Assembly: GCF_023634645.1 (NCBI RefSeq)
Contig: NZ_JAMKMR010000019.1
Location: 1 to 64,000, forward strand
Origin: Vibrio sinus
Lineage (GTDB): Bacteria > Pseudomonadota > Gammaproteobacteria > Enterobacterales > Vibrionaceae
Direction of reading: 5' to 3'
DNA: 64,000 nucleotides
The notes below the pieces were generated by a model. It saw nothing but the letters and a program-made list of their open reading frames with translations. It did not search any database and had not been told where the DNA came from. Position 1 is the stretch's first letter. Each line of letters opens with the position of its first letter. The translations under genes were made by a program, and so were the position numbers. Below are positions 26,923 to 36,414 of this stretch, piece after piece.

Positions 26923-28254
26923 ATGGTAACCGTTTCAACGCTACGGATTAGCGTGTTAAGGATGGTTGACGAGGCCTCATTAGAAATGATTAGGGAACAA
27001 TCAAGCGGCAAGTTACATCAGGTAGTGCAATGTCAAAGTTGCCAGTGGCCAATGGCGCGCGTGCCATTGCAGAAAAACCAAAAAGCACATTGCCCAAGAT
27101 GTGACAAAGTTGTCTACCAGGCAAAGCAAGTTAGCCTCTCTGGTAATTTGGCCCTTGCTGTCACCTGCATATTGTTACTGGTACCCGCCCACTTTTATAA
27201 CTTTATTGAAATTAACCTATTTGGTGTCTCTTTCTCTGGCAGCCTATTCTCAGGTGTAATGGCACTGGCGCATGAAGGGTATATATTTCTTGCTCTATTG
27301 GTCATGTTTTGTAGCTCCATTGCCCCCTTCACCTTGTTTACTGTGGTTATCCTAGCGCATGTCGCGTTGAAATACCGACTGTTGCATGTGTTAGATAGAT
27401 GTTTGAAGCTGATGCGCCAAATTAGACATTGGGTCATGATTGACGTCTTTTTGGTCAGTATCGCGATATCTTGTTTTAAGCTACAAGACTATGCCGATAT
27501 TTCTTTAGATACTGGCCTGTTTTCTCTGATTCTTCTGCAAATTTTAGCTGTACTTTTATTATCTAGAATAAACATCGAACAGTATTGGAATGCTTGGCAA
27601 TGTGTGTCGACTACACCGGTTGACTGCGATTCTTTTTGCCCAGAACGTTATATACAGTGCGGGAGTTGTTATTTAACCCAAGATTCAACACATACACGGT
27701 GTATAAGATGCACCAACAAAATGTCGCCATTCAAGCCTCATTCATTACAACGCTCCTGGGCATATTTGATTACCGCGACGGCTGCTTTGCTTCCTGCCAA
27801 TCTTATCCCTATCTCGATTTTGATGACCAATGGCAAACAAATCAAAGACACGATATTTTCCGGAGTCCTGTCTCTGGTTCAGCACGATTTACTCTTTATC
27901 GCCGTCATCATATTCATTGCGAGTATTCTTGTCCCTATTATTAAAATTGTCGGTATTGGCTATGTGCTGATTTCCATTTCCTATGGTAAAGCTTTATATC
28001 AGAAGCAGTGCATGAAGATATACGCCATTTTAAAATGGATAGGAAAATGGTCCATGGTGGACCTTTTCGTCATTTCTATTATGCTGACGTTAGTAGATAG
28101 AGGTCAGGTGTTGAACTTTACACCAGGTTTAGGTGCGGTCGCTTTTGGTGTTGTGATTGTTTGCACTATGCTATCCGCGGAAAGTTTAGATGCACGATTG
28201 ATATGGAAATTAAACCGTCGTATTCACCAACAAACGGACTTCTTGCATGAGTAG
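26923..28254 (+). CDS. letA: Inner-membrane lipid transport protein LetA (YebS)
   Basis: PqiA/YebS-family protein that works with the MCE protein LetB to move lipids between the inner and outer membranes. 443 aa in the longest frame. Two zinc-ribbon-like modules (CQSCQWPM..CPRCDK and CGSC..CIRCTNK) each precede a four-helix membrane block. The start is uncertain: the frame opens at 26923, but an extended -10 just upstream suggests the Met at 26962 or 26986. The last 8 bp overlap letB. The order msrC<->letA-letB-rsmF equals E. coli yebR<->yebSTU. Confidence 0.9.
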   Translation: MVTVSTLRISVLRMVDEASLEMIREQSSGKLHQVVQCQSCQWPMARVPLQKNQKAHCPRCDKVVYQAKQVSLSGNLALAVTCILLLVPAHFYNFIEINLFGVSFSGSLFSGVMALAHEGYIFLALLVMFCSSIAPFTLFTVVILAHVALKYRLLHVLDRCLKLMRQIRHWVMIDVFLVSIAISCFKLQDYADISLDTGLFSLILLQILAVLLLSRINIEQYWNAWQCVSTTPVDCDSFCPERYIQCGSCYLTQDSTHTRCIRCTNKMSPFKPHSLQRSWAYLITATAALLPANLIPISILMTNGKQIKDTIFSGVLSLVQHDLLFIAVIIFIASILVPIIKIVGIGYVLISISYGKALYQKQCMKIYAILKWIGKWSMVDLFVISIMLTLVDRGQVLNFTPGLGAVAFGVVIVCTMLSAESLDARLIWKLNRRIHQQTDFLHE

Positions 28255-30862
28255 TGAATCCAACCCCGTTATTAAGAACAGCAATAGAATTTCCCCACTG
28301 TGGATATTGCCGATCGTCACCATTATTTTAGTTGGCTGGCTTTTATCTAAGTCTATTCGAGACTCAGGCACCACGATACAAATACAATTTTCTGATGCAC
28401 AAGGGCTTATCGCAGGAAGAACCACCATTCGCTATCACGGCTTGGAAGTCGGCATTGTGCGGGACATCGTGCTGTCTAAGGATTTAAAAAGTATTTATGT
28501 CGAAGCCGACGTTTACCCAGAAGCGGAAACTTTGCTGAAAAAGAACACACGGTTTTGGTTGGTAAAACCGACCGCGAATTTGTCTGGGGTGACAGGCTTA
28601 GATGCGCTAGTTTCAGGAAACTATATCGCTGTCCAACCCAGTTCGGCTGAATCTGAGCCTGAAACGAAGTTTCGCGCTTTAGACATTGCACCAACGGACA
28701 TTCTTACTCGAGGTGGACTGAATATAAAGTTAAACGCAAAAGACTTAGGTGGGATCTCAATTGGGTCGCAAATTCTCTACCGCCGCATTCCGATAGGCGA
28801 AGTCTACAGTTATCAATTGGGCAAACAACATGAAGATGTATTAATCCGCGCCTCTATTAAACCAGAATATCAGCACGTCATCACCACAGACAGTCGATTT
28901 TGGAATGTCAGTGGTATTGGTGCATCGGTAGGGTTTAATGGCGTAGACATCCACTTAACCAGCATGAGTGCTCTGCTTGCTGGCGCTATTGCTGTCGACT
29001 CTCCTGATGAGGGAAGCCCAGTGGCCAATGGCCAAGAATTTAAGTTATACCCCGATATCGAAACCGCAGGTCGCGGTATCCCTATATCCATCTCTTTACC
29101 CGAGAACAATAAAATCAGTACATCGGGTGCTCCTATTATGTATCGAGGCCTTCAAATAGGACAAATTACCACGCTACAACTCGACAATAAAAAGCAACAC
29201 ATTGTCGCCCACGCAGCAATAGAGCCCGCCTTCAGTGACATGTTGAATAACAACACGCACTTCATCTTAGAAGAACCTAGACTATCTTTGTATTCTCTCG
29301 ATAATTTGACCAACTTAGTGAAGGGCAACTTTCTCACCATTGTCCCTGGCAAAGGCACGCCTAGCCGCGATTTTATCGCCTATCGACACAACAATGTCGA
29401 TATGCAAAAAAATGACGCCGTCATAGTGCACCTAACTTCTGAGGACGCACATGGGCTTGATAAGGGAGCGAGTATTCTGTTTAAAGGGTTGCCGGTTGGT
29501 AGCGTTGCCAATATCAAATTAGTCAAAGACAAGGTTAAGCTTGATCTATTGATCAATAAGAAATACGCACATTTGATAAAGTCTAAAAGTCGCTTTTTTA
29601 TTTCCAATGGCATTCATATTGATATGACTGAATCTGGTGTCGCTATTTCCGCTCCACCTCTAAAGCGCCTTATTGGACGCAGTATCAGTTTTACCAGCGA
29701 AGGCAGTAACAAACGGCCTGCCAGCTATCCGCTTTATGCTAGCAAGCAATTGGCCATCATTGCTAAAGAAGAAAACGAAGGTGCTCGATATCTAAATTTA
29801 GTGACCGACGAGCTGCCCTCTCTTTCAGTGGGAAGCCCCATTTTATATCGTAATCTTCCCGTTGGGAAAGTCGTCAACTTTACTCTGTCTAAATCTGGTG
29901 TGGTGATTCGTATCAAAATCAATCACAAGTATCGCCATTTAATTACCAATGACACCGTGTTTTGGAATCAATCAGGTATTGATGTAGAAGCCACACTCGA
30001 ACAAATTAGTGTTAACGCAGGTCCACTTAAAAGCCTACTGCTCGGTGGCATCGCCTTTGAGCAGATCAAAGATATAGATAACAAAACGGGCACAGATTGG
30101 AAGCTTTACAAAGGGTTTAAACAAATTCAGCAGTCAGGTACACCTATTACGCTGACTACCCAGTCTCCAGTAAAACTAAAACCTGGAGCCAACGTTAAAT
30201 ACCAAGGCACAATCATTGGTAAAGTGACTGACGTCAGACCCAATTTCAAAAATAATACCACCACGGTAACCGTTACTATCTACTCAAGGTACTTCCCACA
30301 TATTGCTAAAAAAAGCAGTTACTTTTGGCTCGCAAAGACCAAAATCAGCCCATCAGGCATAGAAAATATTGAAAACATTTTAGGCACCGACATTTATGTC
30401 ACCCCCGGCGAAGGTGAAAAGCAGGACTACTTTGTTTTGCATTCGCTCCCCAGGCTGAATCAAGGCATCACCTTTCGCTTACAAAGCGACCAAAAAGGCT
30501 CGATTAAAGCAGGGACACCGGTTCTCTATCGAGATCTGGAAGTTGGCACTGTGACGAACGTTGAACTTGGCGATCTATCAGACAGAATTATCACCACCAT
30601 TTCAATTGACAAAAACTACGCATATTTAGTGAGGAAAAACAGCGTGTTTTGGAATGTGTCTGGTGTTGATGTTTCCATTGGTCTAACCGGCGCTAACTTA
30701 AAAGCCGGCACAGTAGACAGCCTAATACGTGGGGGGATCGCTTTTTCAACTCCTGATAATTCGGAATTACAGCCACCAGCTAGGCAGGATCAAACGTTTT
30801 ATCTTAATCCTGCCGTTGAACAATCATGGAAAAATTGGCGATTGCCGATTCCTAAATCGTAA
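28247..30862 (+). CDS. letB: MCE lipid-transport tunnel protein LetB (YebT)
   Basis: 871 aa, close to E. coli LetB (877). One N-terminal membrane helix (about residues 15-35) anchors a periplasmic stack of seven MCE domains that forms a lipid tunnel across the envelope. Repeats are visible from recurring motifs of the type RTTIRYHGLEVGIV, SQILYRRIPIGEV, APIMYRGLQIGQI, ASILFKGLPVGSV, SPILYRNLPVGKV, ANVKYQGTIIGKV and TPVLYRDLEVGTV. That counts exactly seven. It overlaps letA by 8 bp, implying translational coupling. Confidence 0.95.
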   Translation: MSSESNPVIKNSNRISPLWILPIVTIILVGWLLSKSIRDSGTTIQIQFSDAQGLIAGRTTIRYHGLEVGIVRDIVLSKDLKSIYVEADVYPEAETLLKKNTRFWLVKPTANLSGVTGLDALVSGNYIAVQPSSAESEPETKFRALDIAPTDILTRGGLNIKLNAKDLGGISIGSQILYRRIPIGEVYSYQLGKQHEDVLIRASIKPEYQHVITTDSRFWNVSGIGASVGFNGVDIHLTSMSALLAGAIAVDSPDEGSPVANGQEFKLYPDIETAGRGIPISISLPENNKISTSGAPIMYRGLQIGQITTLQLDNKKQHIVAHAAIEPAFSDMLNNNTHFILEEPRLSLYSLDNLTNLVKGNFLTIVPGKGTPSRDFIAYRHNNVDMQKNDAVIVHLTSEDAHGLDKGASILFKGLPVGSVANIKLVKDKVKLDLLINKKYAHLIKSKSRFFISNGIHIDMTESGVAISAPPLKRLIGRSISFTSEGSNKRPASYPLYASKQLAIIAKEENEGARYLNLVTDELPSLSVGSPILYRNLPVGKVVNFTLSKSGVVIRIKINHKYRHLITNDTVFWNQSGIDVEATLEQISVNAGPLKSLLLGGIAFEQIKDIDNKTGTDWKLYKGFKQIQQSGTPITLTTQSPVKLKPGANVKYQGTIIGKVTDVRPNFKNNTTTVTVTIYSRYFPHIAKKSSYFWLAKTKISPSGIENIENILGTDIYVTPGEGEKQDYFVLHSLPRLNQGITFRLQSDQKGSIKAGTPVLYRDLEVGTVTNVELGDLSDRIITTISIDKNYAYLVRKNSVFWNVSGVDVSIGLTGANLKAGTVDSLIRGGIAFSTPDNSELQPPARQDQTFYLNPAVEQSWKNWRLPIPKS

Positions 30863-30916
30863 CACGATGACTGACAGTCAACTGAAGTGGACACTCGCAT
30901 CTTCCGAATGCTTGAG

Positions 30917-30922
30917 TATAAT
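30917..30922 (+). promoter_or_regulatory. Possible -10 element for rsmF
   Basis: An exact TATAAT lies 33 bp before the rsmF start codon. No -35 at the right spacing is convincing (TGGACA at 30888-30893 is 23 bp away). rsmF may also be read from the letAB transcript. Confidence 0.35.
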
Positions 30923-30954
30923 GTGCGCCACCCCAAATCGAGTGAGTATTAACA

Positions 30955-32379
30955 TTGCAGCAAGACGTGTATCTACCCAGTGAATTTTTGTCTCATATCT
31001 CTTCTATTCTTCCCGAAGGCGAATCACTTGAAGAGTTTACTGCAGCGTGCCAGCGGCCTCTTAGAAAAAGTATCCGTGTTAACACCTTAAAGATTTCCGT
31101 TACCTCGTTTAAACAGCGCGCTGAACGTAAAGGTTGGCAGCTAGACCCTATTCCTTGGTGCGACACTGGATTTTGGGTTGACATAGATGAATCCACCACA
31201 CCTCTAGGTAACACAGCCGAGCATATGGCAGGGCTGTTTTACATTCAAGAAGCCAGTTCGATGATGCCTGTTTCTGCTCTCTTTCATCAAGAGGACGAAA
31301 AGTTTGAGACAGTGTTGGACATGGCCTCTGCACCCGGTTCAAAAACCACTCAAATTGCTGCCAACATGAAACACTCTGGCGTTGTCGTGGCAAATGAGCT
31401 GTCTTCCAGCCGCGTCAAAGTCCTTCACGCGAGCATTCAAAGGTGTGGTGTCCGTAACTGTGCACTCACCAATTTTGATGGCACGGTGTTTGGCAGCTGG
31501 CTTCCCGAACAATTTGATGCCGTGCTACTGGACGCTCCGTGCTCAGGTGAAGGCACAATCCGGAAAGACCCAGACGCACTAAAAAACTGGAGCTTAGAAA
31601 GCAGCAAAAAGATTGTTGAGGTGCAAAAACAACTCATTGAAAGCGCCTTTTATACACTTAAAACGGGCGGGACATTGGTTTATTCAACATGTGCGTTAAG
31701 CCAAGAAGAAAACCAACAAGTCTGCGCGCACGTGTTAGACACGTTTAACGGCGCTATCGAGGTAGAACCTTTAACTGAATTCTTTTCGGATGTAGACAAA
31801 TCGATTACATCTGAAGGTTATGTACACATCTTTCCTCAGACATATGATTGTGAAGGTTTTTTTGTTGCCAGATTTAAAAAGACATCATCGATTTCACCAC
31901 CCGATGTTAAAAAGAAACTGGGCAAGTTTCCTTTTGAAAAAGCCAGCCGTAAACTCACTGAACAATTATCTGGACTATTAGAAAAAGAGCTCAATGTGCG
32001 TTTACCTAACCAGTATTCAATTTGGACACGCGATAAAGATGTGTGGCTATTTCCCGAATCCTTAGAACCGTTGTTAGGTGAATTGCGCTTTTCTAGAATG
32101 GGAATAAAAATCGCAGAGTCACATAAAAGTGGCTTTAAATGGCAACACCAAATTGCGACCGCGCTTGCGACAGGTCAAGAGGCGCGCTGTGTCGATATTA
32201 ACCAGGATCAAGCGAGGGAATGGTATATGGGCCGTGATGTACGCCCTGACGTTCCATCCGATAAAGGCTCTGTTTTAGTACGCTACGACGGATTCATCAT
32301 CGGACTAGGAAAGTGGGTAGGCAGTCGAATTAAAAATGGTTTACCGAGAGAGTTAGTGAGAGATAAAAACCTGTTTTAG
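30955..32379 (+). CDS. rsmF: 16S rRNA m5C1407 methyltransferase RsmF
   Basis: RsmF (YebU) methylates C1407 of 16S rRNA in the 30S subunit. The 474-aa product has the NOL1/NOP2/sun catalytic core with SAM motif I (VLDMASAPGSKTTQIA), motif IV DAPCSGEGTIRKDP and motif VI STCALSQEEN carrying the two cysteines, then a C-terminal PUA-like region. The start appears to be TTG at 30955: an in-frame stop at 30943 closes the frame, and the first residues (QQDVYLPSEFL) already align with the family's start. It is 92 bp after letB, as in E. coli yebTU. Confidence 0.93.
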   Translation: MQQDVYLPSEFLSHISSILPEGESLEEFTAACQRPLRKSIRVNTLKISVTSFKQRAERKGWQLDPIPWCDTGFWVDIDESTTPLGNTAEHMAGLFYIQEASSMMPVSALFHQEDEKFETVLDMASAPGSKTTQIAANMKHSGVVVANELSSSRVKVLHASIQRCGVRNCALTNFDGTVFGSWLPEQFDAVLLDAPCSGEGTIRKDPDALKNWSLESSKKIVEVQKQLIESAFYTLKTGGTLVYSTCALSQEENQQVCAHVLDTFNGAIEVEPLTEFFSDVDKSITSEGYVHIFPQTYDCEGFFVARFKKTSSISPPDVKKKLGKFPFEKASRKLTEQLSGLLEKELNVRLPNQYSIWTRDKDVWLFPESLEPLLGELRFSRMGIKIAESHKSGFKWQHQIATALATGQEARCVDINQDQAREWYMGRDVRPDVPSDKGSVLVRYDGFIIGLGKWVGSRIKNGLPRELVRDKNLF

Positions 32380-32407
32380 CTCCCGTACAATCATCCTTAA
32401 TACCAAC

Positions 32408-32432
32408 AGGTCGCCCCACGGCGATCTTTTTT
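32408..32432 (+). terminator. Terminator of rsmF
   Basis: AGGTCGCC at 32408-32415 pairs with GGCGATCT at 32420-32427 (one G-T wobble), followed by a T run. It closes the letAB-rsmF group. Confidence 0.85.
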
Positions 32433-32512
32433 GTACGTGACTTTTGCACATAACTTAGGAATACTAATATAGATGCATTAAATTAAACGCCAAAGATAAA
32501 TATAATACTTCC

Positions 32513-32593
32513 CTATGATAAGAATTTAATTGTATATCTATTTCAGGAAAGATTTAAATATTGAAGTGGGATTTTTATTTATTCTTATCATAG
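32513..32593. repeat. Spaced perfect inverted repeat upstream of hydrolase gene
   Basis: CTATGATAAGAAT at 32513-32525 and its exact complement ATTCTTATCATAG at 32581-32593, separated by 55 bp of AT-rich DNA. It lies 70 bp before the start of the 32663 gene. It could be a two-site operator or the edge of an inserted segment. Confidence 0.6.
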
Positions 32594-32662
32594 TTTTAAA
32601 TATTCCAATGTTTTTTACCGAATTCTATTTATAGTGATGTCAATTACTGAGGTAAATATGAC

Positions 32663-34078
32663 ATGACTAACCATATGATATTCTATTTTTGTGGCACCGG
32701 GCGGGTCGTCACAAACCAAGCGGGCCAACCTAAACGGTCCGGTAAGCCTGATACCTGCTCAGGCTTTCTTGAAGCAGAACTTAGTATACTGCGTCGAAAA
32801 CACTCCCTTCTAGGAGAATTTCACGCATTCAATGGCTGCGACATAGGTAGATGGAATAACCCGTTTGGAGCTACAGCCCATGGAACAGGCGCTCGAGCGA
32901 AAGAAGCGCTAAAAATCATCGAAGCCTATTTTAAGCAGTCAAACCCAACCATTCCTCTTAAAATTAACGCTATTGGCCATTCGAGGGGATGTATATCAGC
33001 ATTAAAACTGGTTGAATATATTGGTAAGGCAAAAAATAATCTTGCGAGTAAAGTCTCTGTCGTTTTAGATTTAAAAGACACCGTGCCTGGAGACATGAAT
33101 AGCACCAACAGCATTGGTAGCTCAGTTGCAAAACGCTTAGCTGATATGTCTAAATATCGTTTCGTTCGCCTCGCACACCTAACCTACGCTGACCAAAATG
33201 GTAGGAATGATGTTAATTCATTTGGTTTTCAACCACTGATGCCGAAATTTAGTGCTTTCACGCGTGTGGAAGTCGATTCAATTATAGGCAATCACGGTGC
33301 CTTTGCTGAAGTGTATAAAGAATATCCTGGTGCGTATCATCTCGTAAATGCGAACTCGATGGAACTCATCTTAGATCACGCAGACATTGAAGATGAAGCC
33401 GCTTATAAAACGATAAGGAAAATGCAGCTTACCTCATACAAGCTGATGCTGGACAAAAAGATTCGAAATAGGCTATCGAACGTAACCGACCGCAAACTTC
33501 ATTACGATGGCAAAATCAGTTCTACTGGTTACAAGAACCCAGCCAGCTTAAATACTAGGCACAGAAAGCTTCAATTAGCCGAAGATATCGTGTTAGCAAA
33601 TGACTTAGTCGCACTCGAAGTATTTGCTCCTAGGAAGTATTCAGATTTTGATGCATTGGCTTTACTTTCCGACAGCGGCCGGTGGGTTGAAGAAATTTTC
33701 GATCTCTCACACTCTATTTCGACACGGACTATGTGTCTGACTTTGCAACAAGTTTTTAGAGATTCTAGTTATTATCCAAAACTAGGTGAGTCTCAGGATA
33801 CGTTGGACGCTGAAATGGTTCGCAATATTCTCGCAGCCAAAATAAGAGAACACCTGAGAGATCCTCGCTTGACGAGTAAAGACTTAAAAACCTACTTAGC
33901 ATATATTGAGAGCGGACGGAGAAAAATGTCTATCAACCGTAATCAATTTGTTTATGAAGCGGGCGGAAGGGATAAAGTGTTTGAACGTAGTAAGACAAGG
34001 CACGAAGAATTTGAGCGCGACCTAAAACACTATCGCAAACACCGTTCAAGACGTGAGGCCATTGTCTCTGATCATTAG
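32663..34078 (+). CDS. Alpha/beta hydrolase, Tle1/DUF2235-like (effector-type)
   Basis: 471 aa. A GHSRG nucleophile elbow is at residues 105-109 (Ser107), preceded by a glycine-rich start (FYFCGTGRV) and a short FNGCDIGRWNNPFGATAHGTG segment. A candidate acidic residue is in VVLDLKDTVPGD (D136 or D139) and a candidate His is in IIGNHGAF (H211). This order resembles DUF2235/Tle1 phospholipases and some bacterial effector hydrolases. The C-terminal ~200 residues are helical and charged, unrecognised. No signal peptide or MIX motif is seen. A GAGG site lies 10 nt before the start. It stands alone, behind an AT-rich region with a 13-bp inverted repeat. Hydrolase fold likely; substrate unknown. 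Confidence 0.6.
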   Translation: MTNHMIFYFCGTGRVVTNQAGQPKRSGKPDTCSGFLEAELSILRRKHSLLGEFHAFNGCDIGRWNNPFGATAHGTGARAKEALKIIEAYFKQSNPTIPLKINAIGHSRGCISALKLVEYIGKAKNNLASKVSVVLDLKDTVPGDMNSTNSIGSSVAKRLADMSKYRFVRLAHLTYADQNGRNDVNSFGFQPLMPKFSAFTRVEVDSIIGNHGAFAEVYKEYPGAYHLVNANSMELILDHADIEDEAAYKTIRKMQLTSYKLMLDKKIRNRLSNVTDRKLHYDGKISSTGYKNPASLNTRHRKLQLAEDIVLANDLVALEVFAPRKYSDFDALALLSDSGRWVEEIFDLSHSISTRTMCLTLQQVFRDSSYYPKLGESQDTLDAEMVRNILAAKIREHLRDPRLTSKDLKTYLAYIESGRRKMSINRNQFVYEAGGRDKVFERSKTRHEEFERDLKHYRKHRSRREAIVSDH

Positions 34079-34091
34079 AAGTTAATTTGCT

Positions 34092-34124
34092 GGCATGCAG
34101 CTTTCACCTTGAAGTCTGCATGCC
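34092..34124. terminator. Hairpin between convergent genes
   Basis: GGCATGCAG at 34092-34100 and CTGCATGCC at 34116-34124 form a perfect 9-bp stem between the hydrolase gene and convergent cvfB. A TAACTTTT follows on the plus strand. Probably a shared terminator. Confidence 0.6.
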
Positions 34125-34135
34125 TAACTTTTACA

Positions 34136-34969
34136 TCAAACTAAACGAATTCCTTCCTTCTCAATGGTTATCTTGCCTTGCTTGTACAAACCACCAATGG
34201 TTTTCTTGAACGTACCTTTACTGGTTCTAAACGCGGAGAAAATAGCATCTGGTGTTGATTTGTCGTTGAGTGGCAAAAAGCCCCCCTGTTTTTCAAGTTG
34301 CTCAATAATTTTGCTACTAAGGTCATCAAGCCTAGCCACACCGAGCTTTTGCAAGGACAAGTCAATTTTGCCATCTTCGCGAACGGTTTTGATGTAACCT
34401 TTTAATCGCTTACCAATAAACAGCTTTCCAAACACATCTGAGGAAAAAATCATGCCCCAGTGCTGGCCATTTACAATGGCTTTAAAGCCCAGCTCACTTC
34501 GTTCAGCTATGATTAAATCAACCTGTTGATTGTTGGTATAGTTTGCGGGAGACTTGTCCAAAATCTTATTAAATTTTGTGGTTCCAACCACTCGGCCTGA
34601 CGCTTTATCGGTGTACACATAAACCAGCAACTTTTGCCCCTGTTTTAAACGCCCGCGTTGCTCACTAAATGGCACCAGCAAGTCTTTTTCTTTGATACCC
34701 CAGTTCACAAACGCGCCTGTACTATTTACGCCCTGAACTGTCATTAGGCCCCATTCACCGACTTGAGCAACGGGTTTGTCTGTTGTTGCTGACAGCTGGT
34801 TTTCAGAGTCAAAATACAAAAAAACATCTAGGTTATGCCCGACTTCGGTCCCTTGAGGTACGTACTTATTGGGTAGCAAGGTGGTACCAAACTCATCCGC
34901 GTCCAAAAATACGCCAAAATCTGCAAGCGTCACAACTTCTAGATTGTTTACTTGTCCAACTCTTATCAT
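34136..34969 (-). CDS. cvfB: S1 RNA-binding protein CvfB (YitL)
   Basis: 277-aa protein of the CvfB/YitL family: three S1-type OB folds followed by a C-terminal winged helix (SAFRTSKGTFKKTIGGLYKQGKITIEKEGIRLV). The N-terminal S1 reads VVTLADFGVFLDA; a second carries GAFVNWGIKEKDLLVP. It binds RNA; in Firmicutes it affects virulence-gene expression, while the role in vibrios is unknown. It is convergent with the hydrolase gene and divergent from the 35065 gene. Confidence 0.88.
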   Translation of the reverse strand: MIRVGQVNNLEVVTLADFGVFLDADEFGTTLLPNKYVPQGTEVGHNLDVFLYFDSENQLSATTDKPVAQVGEWGLMTVQGVNSTGAFVNWGIKEKDLLVPFSEQRGRLKQGQKLLVYVYTDKASGRVVGTTKFNKILDKSPANYTNNQQVDLIIAERSELGFKAIVNGQHWGMIFSSDVFGKLFIGKRLKGYIKTVREDGKIDLSLQKLGVARLDDLSSKIIEQLEKQGGFLPLNDKSTPDAIFSAFRTSKGTFKKTIGGLYKQGKITIEKEGIRLV

Positions 34970-35064
34970 GTCAAATATCTCATATCAAAATTTCGGTGAT
35001 TATACCCAATCTCTAGTATGCTTTCCTTATAACATTATAATTATAATTGCGTTAGGAGGCGGCG

Positions 35065-36414
35065 TTGGTCACTGTTGACAAACATGACGGCATCACACTG
35101 AAAATATCACACACATTAGGCGCTTCTCAACGCACCGATCTTGACCTCTACTTATTTGTACCTGGTGAGCTAGGCCTAACACCTGAAATCATCACTGAAT
35201 CTGAATTCTATTACAGTGCTATTCATCAAATCAGGACATACTACAGTGATGAGACCCTACTACCCTTAGTGCACAGCCGATTGGTCAAACGAAAACGCCT
35301 ATCCAGCACTCAATACCGTGTTAGCTTGAGCTTGTTTGCTTATCAGTATGTCATTGCGCTAGACAAAGCCGTTAACAACCTTATCGGGCAAGATAAGGAT
35401 GAAATCATGCAAGAAGAGCTGGATGAGATCATAGAACTCGCATTGGATATATTAAAACGATTACGTCGCAGCGTACCTTATGATGAAAACCTAAAACGTT
35501 ATTACGCGAATATCGACAACTATCTATCCTGGTATACAGAACAGAATTTTCTCGCTTTAGTCGCACATTTGCCAAGAAATGATACCTACTCGAGTGTCAA
35601 GGCTCGATTGATAGGTATCGCCGAGAAAGAAATACAGCATCGTGAATTGCACAACTACAACTCTGAAAAAGTGCGTTCAGATGTCACCCGCATGAGCAAC
35701 AAAATGCGACTTCTTCGGCGACTGATAGAACACCCGATAGTACTGCAAGAACAAACTCTCTCATTGGGCAAAAACTTACGCCGCGCTTCAAAAGGAATTG
35801 CGACAGGTTTTGTCATGGTATTCGTGACCATCATGGCGATTACAGCCCGAGATTACTGGGGAGAAATCACCGTTTCTTTTATCGTCATCATGTCGATTTT
35901 GTATGCGTTACGTGAAATTTTTAAAGACGATTTACGTGACGTACTCTGGAGATGGGTACGAAAAAACAAACCAAAGTGGCGCAAACGGTATTTAGATCCA
36001 ACCACAAAGAAAACCGTTGGCCAAAAACTCGAATGGCTCGATTATAAAATCAGAGACGTACTACCCGATAAGATAAAAGCCATTCGCAAAAAGCGAGTGG
36101 TTCAGAGAGAAGAACAAATTCTCCACTATCGCTGTGAGACCGAAATGTCGACGTCGAGGTTTATGAGTGGCTACGAAGAAACCAAAGATGCACTGCTTAT
36201 AAGCATGCGCCCACTTACTCGGCTCATGGATAAAGGTTCAAACAAAGTCTACATGTTAAACAAAGGGCAGGTATCACGAGAGTCCGTCGATAAGCGCCAT
36301 CTCTTCAATTTAATCGTTCGAGAAAGTAGTCCAGGGAAAGCGGCGCGATACTATCGTTGGAAAATCATTCTTAACCGAACCAAAATCGTCGCCATTGAAC
36401 AAATAGAGCTGTAA
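35065..36414 (+). CDS. Hypothetical two-TM cytoplasmic-domain protein
   Basis: 449 aa. The start is TTG at 35065, 5 nt after a perfect AGGAGG (35054-35059). An N-terminal soluble domain of about 240 residues is followed by two adjacent membrane segments (GFVMVFVTIMAITARDYWG and ITVSFIVIMSILYALREIF) and a basic C-terminal domain (many Lys and Arg) of about 150 residues. With the basic flanks on both sides, both soluble domains should face the cytosol. I do not recognise the family. The stop codon sits inside a 15-bp tandem duplication. Confidence 0.65.
   Translation: MVTVDKHDGITLKISHTLGASQRTDLDLYLFVPGELGLTPEIITESEFYYSAIHQIRTYYSDETLLPLVHSRLVKRKRLSSTQYRVSLSLFAYQYVIALDKAVNNLIGQDKDEIMQEELDEIIELALDILKRLRRSVPYDENLKRYYANIDNYLSWYTEQNFLALVAHLPRNDTYSSVKARLIGIAEKEIQHRELHNYNSEKVRSDVTRMSNKMRLLRRLIEHPIVLQEQTLSLGKNLRRASKGIATGFVMVFVTIMAITARDYWGEITVSFIVIMSILYALREIFKDDLRDVLWRWVRKNKPKWRKRYLDPTTKKTVGQKLEWLDYKIRDVLPDKIKAIRKKRVVQREEQILHYRCETEMSTSRFMSGYEETKDALLISMRPLTRLMDKGSNKVYMLNKGQVSRESVDKRHLFNLIVRESSPGKAARYYRWKIILNRTKIVAIEQIEL

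Noticed and set aside
30888..30922. Complete sigma70 promoter for rsmF from TGGACA and TATAAT
   Set aside because: The 23-bp spacer is too long; only the -10 was kept as a weak candidate.
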